Positions 61,770 through 64,000 of a stretch of 64,000 bases of DNA are shown piece by piece (position 1 is the first letter of the stretch; each line of letters opens with the position of its first letter). A program made the position numbers and the translations under genes. The notes below the pieces were generated by a model. That model was not told the origin of the DNA, did no database searches, and saw only the letters and a program-made list of their open reading frames with translations. Source of the stretch: Alphaproteobacteria bacterium (GTDB taxonomy: Bacteria > Pseudomonadota > Alphaproteobacteria > Ferrovibrionales > Ferrovibrionaceae); the NCBI GenBank assembly GCA_017307375.1, contig JAFKFH010000003.1, positions 434,001 to 498,000 on the forward strand, given 5' to 3'.

Positions 61770-63348
61770 GCGCGCGGCGCTCCGACGGCACCGGGGTCGC
61801 CAGGCAGCGGCCGGTCATCGCCGCGGGCTGGTCCAGGCCGAGGAACGAAAGCACCGTCGGGGCGAGGTCGGCCAGCCGGCCGTTCGCCAGCTGCCAGCCC
61901 GCCGCCGGCACCGCGCCGGCCAGGACCAGCGGGACCGGGTTGGTGGTGTGCTGGGTATGCGGCGCCCCGGTCACGGGGTCGCGCATTTCCTCGAGATTGC
62001 CGTGGTCGGCGGTGATCAGCAGCACCCCGCCTGCTTCGGTCACTGCGGCCTCGACCCGCCCCAGGCAGGCATCCACCGCCTCCGCCGCCTTGACGGCGGC
62101 GGCCAGGATCCCGGAATGGCCGACCATGTCGGGATTGGCGTAGTTGACCACGATCAGGTCGTACTTGGCCGACTGGATCGCGGCGACCAGGCGGTCGGTC
62201 AGCTCGGGCGCCGACATTTCCGGCTGCAGGTCGTAGGTCGCGACCTTGGGCGAGGGCACCAGGATCCGCTCCTCGCCGGGGAAGACCTGCTCGTCGCCGC
62301 CGTTCAGGAAGAAGGTGACGTGGGCGTATTTCTCGGTCTCGGCGATGCGCAGCTGGGTCATGCCGGCCTTGGCCACGACCTCGCCCAAGGTGTCGGCGAA
62401 GCGGATCGGCGGGTAGAGCACCAGCAGCAGCGGGTCGAGCGCCGAGGAATAGCTGGTCATGCCGGCGGCGGCGGCGAAGGCCGGGCGACGGGCGCGTGCG
62501 AAGCCGTCGAACGCCGGGTCGACCAGCGCGGTCATGATCTCGCGGGCGCGGTCGGCGCGGAAATTGGCCAGCACCAGCCCGTCGCCGTCGCGCATGCCGT
62601 CATAGCCGTCCACGACCGTGGGTTGGACGAATTCGTCGGTTTCCCCCGCGGCATAGGCGGCGGCGATCGCCGCCTCGGGCGTTGCCGCCGGCCGGCCCGT
62701 GGCATCGACCAGCGCCGCGTAGGCGGCCGCGACCCGGTCCCAGCGCTTGTCGCGGTCCATCGCATAGAAGCGCCCGGTCAGGGTGGCGAAGCGCACGCCG
62801 GGCGTGTCGCCCAGGCCGGCGCGCAGCTGGGCCAGGAATCCGGCCGCGCTCTGCGGCGGGGTGTCGCGGCCGTCGAGGAAGGCGTGGATCAGCACCTCGA
62901 CGCCCTGGGCGGCGGCGACCTTGGCCAGGGCGATCAGATGATCCTGATGCGAGTGCACGCCGCCGTCCGACATCAGCCCCATCAGGTGCAGCCGGCCGCC
63001 GGCGGTCTTGGTCCGGGCGATCAGCTCGACCAGCGGCGGATTGACGGCAAAGCCGCCCTCGGCGATCGCGGTGTCGATCCGCGGCAGGTCGGGCACGGCG
63101 ATGCGCCCGGCGCCGATGTTCATGTGCCCGACCTCGGAATTGCCCATCTGCCCGTCCGGCAGGCCGACATCGCGGCCCGAGGTCATCACCTCGGCCGTCG
63201 GCGCCTGCGCGACCAGCCGGCGCCAGTTGGGCAGCCGGGCCTGGGCCAGCGCATTGTCGGTCGGGTCCTGCCGCAGGCCCCAGCCGTCCAGGATGCACAG
63301 GACGACGGGACGCGGATGCTTGGCCGGGGTAAAGGGGGCTTCGGTCAT
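61762..63348 (-). CDS. gpmI: 2,3-bisphosphoglycerate-independent phosphoglycerate mutase
   Basis: This glycolytic enzyme has 528 residues and interconverts 3- and 2-phosphoglycerate with Mn or Co. The phospho-acceptor Ser lies in LPDGQMGNSEVGHMNIGAG near residue 65. HAFLDGRDTPPQSA is near 150 and VVNYANPDMVGHSG near 405. LITADHGNLEEM holds metal ligands. ATG 63348 opens MTEAPFTPAKHPRPVVLCILDGWG; the longer upstream frame is unused. The 3' end overlaps the envC TTG by 8 bp. Confidence 0.96.
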   Translation of the reverse strand: MTEAPFTPAKHPRPVVLCILDGWGLRQDPTDNALAQARLPNWRRLVAQAPTAEVMTSGRDVGLPDGQMGNSEVGHMNIGAGRIAVPDLPRIDTAIAEGGFAVNPPLVELIARTKTAGGRLHLMGLMSDGGVHSHQDHLIALAKVAAAQGVEVLIHAFLDGRDTPPQSAAGFLAQLRAGLGDTPGVRFATLTGRFYAMDRDKRWDRVAAAYAALVDATGRPAATPEAAIAAAYAAGETDEFVQPTVVDGYDGMRDGDGLVLANFRADRAREIMTALVDPAFDGFARARRPAFAAAAGMTSYSSALDPLLLVLYPPIRFADTLGEVVAKAGMTQLRIAETEKYAHVTFFLNGGDEQVFPGEERILVPSPKVATYDLQPEMSAPELTDRLVAAIQSAKYDLIVVNYANPDMVGHSGILAAAVKAAEAVDACLGRVEAAVTEAGGVLLITADHGNLEEMRDPVTGAPHTQHTTNPVPLVLAGAVPAAGWQLANGRLADLAPTVLSFLGLDQPAAMTGRCLATPVPSERRALA

Positions 63349-63398
63349 GATGGCGCCTATATAGGGCAAAAGCCCGGCGATTTGAATTGGCCGCCGGA

Positions 63399-64000
63399 TC
63401 AAATCGTCGGCGAGGCGTCGGCCTCGGCGGAAAGCCAGTCGGCGAAGGCGGCAACCGCCGGGCGCTGCCAGTGGCTCGACGGCGCCACCAGGTAGTAGGC
63501 CCAGCCCGCCGCCAGCGTGTCGGGCAGCGGCCGGACCAGCCGCCCCTTGGCGACCAGGTCGCCGATCAGCTGGCTGCGCGCCAGCACCACGCCCTGGCCG
63601 GCGGCGGCGACGCTGATCGCGGTGGCCGAATCGGTAAAGCGCGGGCCGCGGGCCAGATGGGCCGGGGCGATCCCGGTGCCGGCCAGCCAGTGCGACCAGT
63701 CCAGCCATGGCTGGTGCGGCACCGCGTCGTGATGGTGCAGCAGCGGCAGCGCGCCCAGATCGGCCAGCCGGGTCAGCGGCGGCCGGTCGGCCAGCAATTC
63801 CGGGCTGCAGGCCGGGAAGACGACTTCGTCGGCCAGCTTGCGGGCCTGCAGCCCGGGGAACAGCCCGGCCGAATAGCGCACCGCCAGGTCGACCTCGTCG
63901 CGGCCGAAATCGATCAGCCGGCTTTCCGACCGCACCACCAGGTCCAGGGCGGGCAGCCGCCGCGCCAGCCGGCCGAGCCGCGGGCCCAGCCAGAATGCGG
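63399..64000 (-). CDS. LysR family transcriptional regulator, GcvA-like (5' end outside window)
   Basis: About 200 C-terminal residues are present; the DNA-binding domain lies beyond base 64000. The frame is open to the window edge. The visible part opens FWLGPRLGRLARRLPALDL, then RLIDFGRDEVDLAVRYSAGLFPGLQARKLADE, which is the effector-domain wording of GcvA-like LysR proteins. The target is unknown. It lies 50 bp from gpmI, where rlmH and rsfS often stand in related genomes. Confidence 0.85.
   Translation of the reverse strand, partial: AFWLGPRLGRLARRLPALDLVVRSESRLIDFGRDEVDLAVRYSAGLFPGLQARKLADEVVFPACSPELLADRPPLTRLADLGALPLLHHHDAVPHQPWLDWSHWLAGTGIAPAHLARGPRFTDSATAISVAAAGQGVVLARSQLIGDLVAKGRLVRPLPDTLAAGWAYYLVAPSSHWQRPAVAAFADWLSAEADASPTI

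Overview
The window is a 64 kb piece of a high-GC chromosome, most likely from an alphaproteobacterium. The evidence is gene content. There is a ChvI/ChvG two-component system followed by the short alphaproteobacterial HPr kinase, RapZ, a mannose-type EIIA and HPr. There is also a DUF1465 protein, an atpHAGDC operon without F0 genes, and the order rppH / divergent polysaccharide deacetylase / ctpA / envC / gpmI. A dense group of GANTC (CcrM-type) sites lies upstream of dnaA. I cannot place it below class with confidence; a Rhodospirillales-like organism is a guess. I saw no rRNA, tRNA, CRISPR array, insertion sequence or prophage.

Layout. 1-6 kb: a branched-chain-amino-acid-type ABC importer (end of the binding protein, livHMGF) runs with almost no gaps into pcaB-pcaD-pcaC of the protocatechuate branch of the beta-ketoadipate pathway. 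6-11 kb: a lipoprotein / guanine deaminase / tautomerase operon, an MFS exporter, a GST and a HugZ-like protein. 11-16 kb: chvI-chvG, hprK-rapZ, EIIA, HPr and a YciI protein, closed by a strong terminator. 16-18.6 kb: a 0.66 kb gene-free region with the GANTC cluster, then a rhodanese gene directly ahead of dnaA. 18.6-20.7 kb: cueR, and gntK/gntR divergent around a GntR-type operator. 20.7-26.4 kb: a translationally coupled five-gene operon (GntR-family regulator, iron-type ABC importer, class III CoA-transferase). 26.5-28.2 kb: a lipocalin-like protein with a duplicated N-terminal region.

28.2-32.2 kb is a second aromatic locus: an orphan LivK-like binding protein, a vanillate demethylase oxygenase (vanA), a divergent VanR regulator with two matching 12-bp operators, and a PcaR-like IclR regulator. 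32-46 kb is mostly housekeeping: a DUF2161 nuclease-fold gene coupled to polA, SCO1, YihY, YajQ, xerC, transaldolase and priA. 46.6-51.5 kb is the F1 ATP synthase operon, bounded by terminators. 51.6-57.2 kb holds a ferritin-like protein, a MarR/enoyl-CoA hydratase pair, a GntP permease, a secreted GH5 glycosidase and an alpha/beta hydrolase. 57.2-64 kb holds rppH, a polysaccharide deacetylase, ctpA, envC and gpmI, then a LysR regulator cut by the window edge.

Functional picture: a soil- or water-type heterotroph that demethylates vanillate and opens protocatechuate via pcaBDC, with solute importers dedicated to these substrates. It also has regulatory (not sugar-transporting) PTS proteins near ChvGI. 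pcaGH, pcaIJ, vanB and the PTS EI are not in this window.
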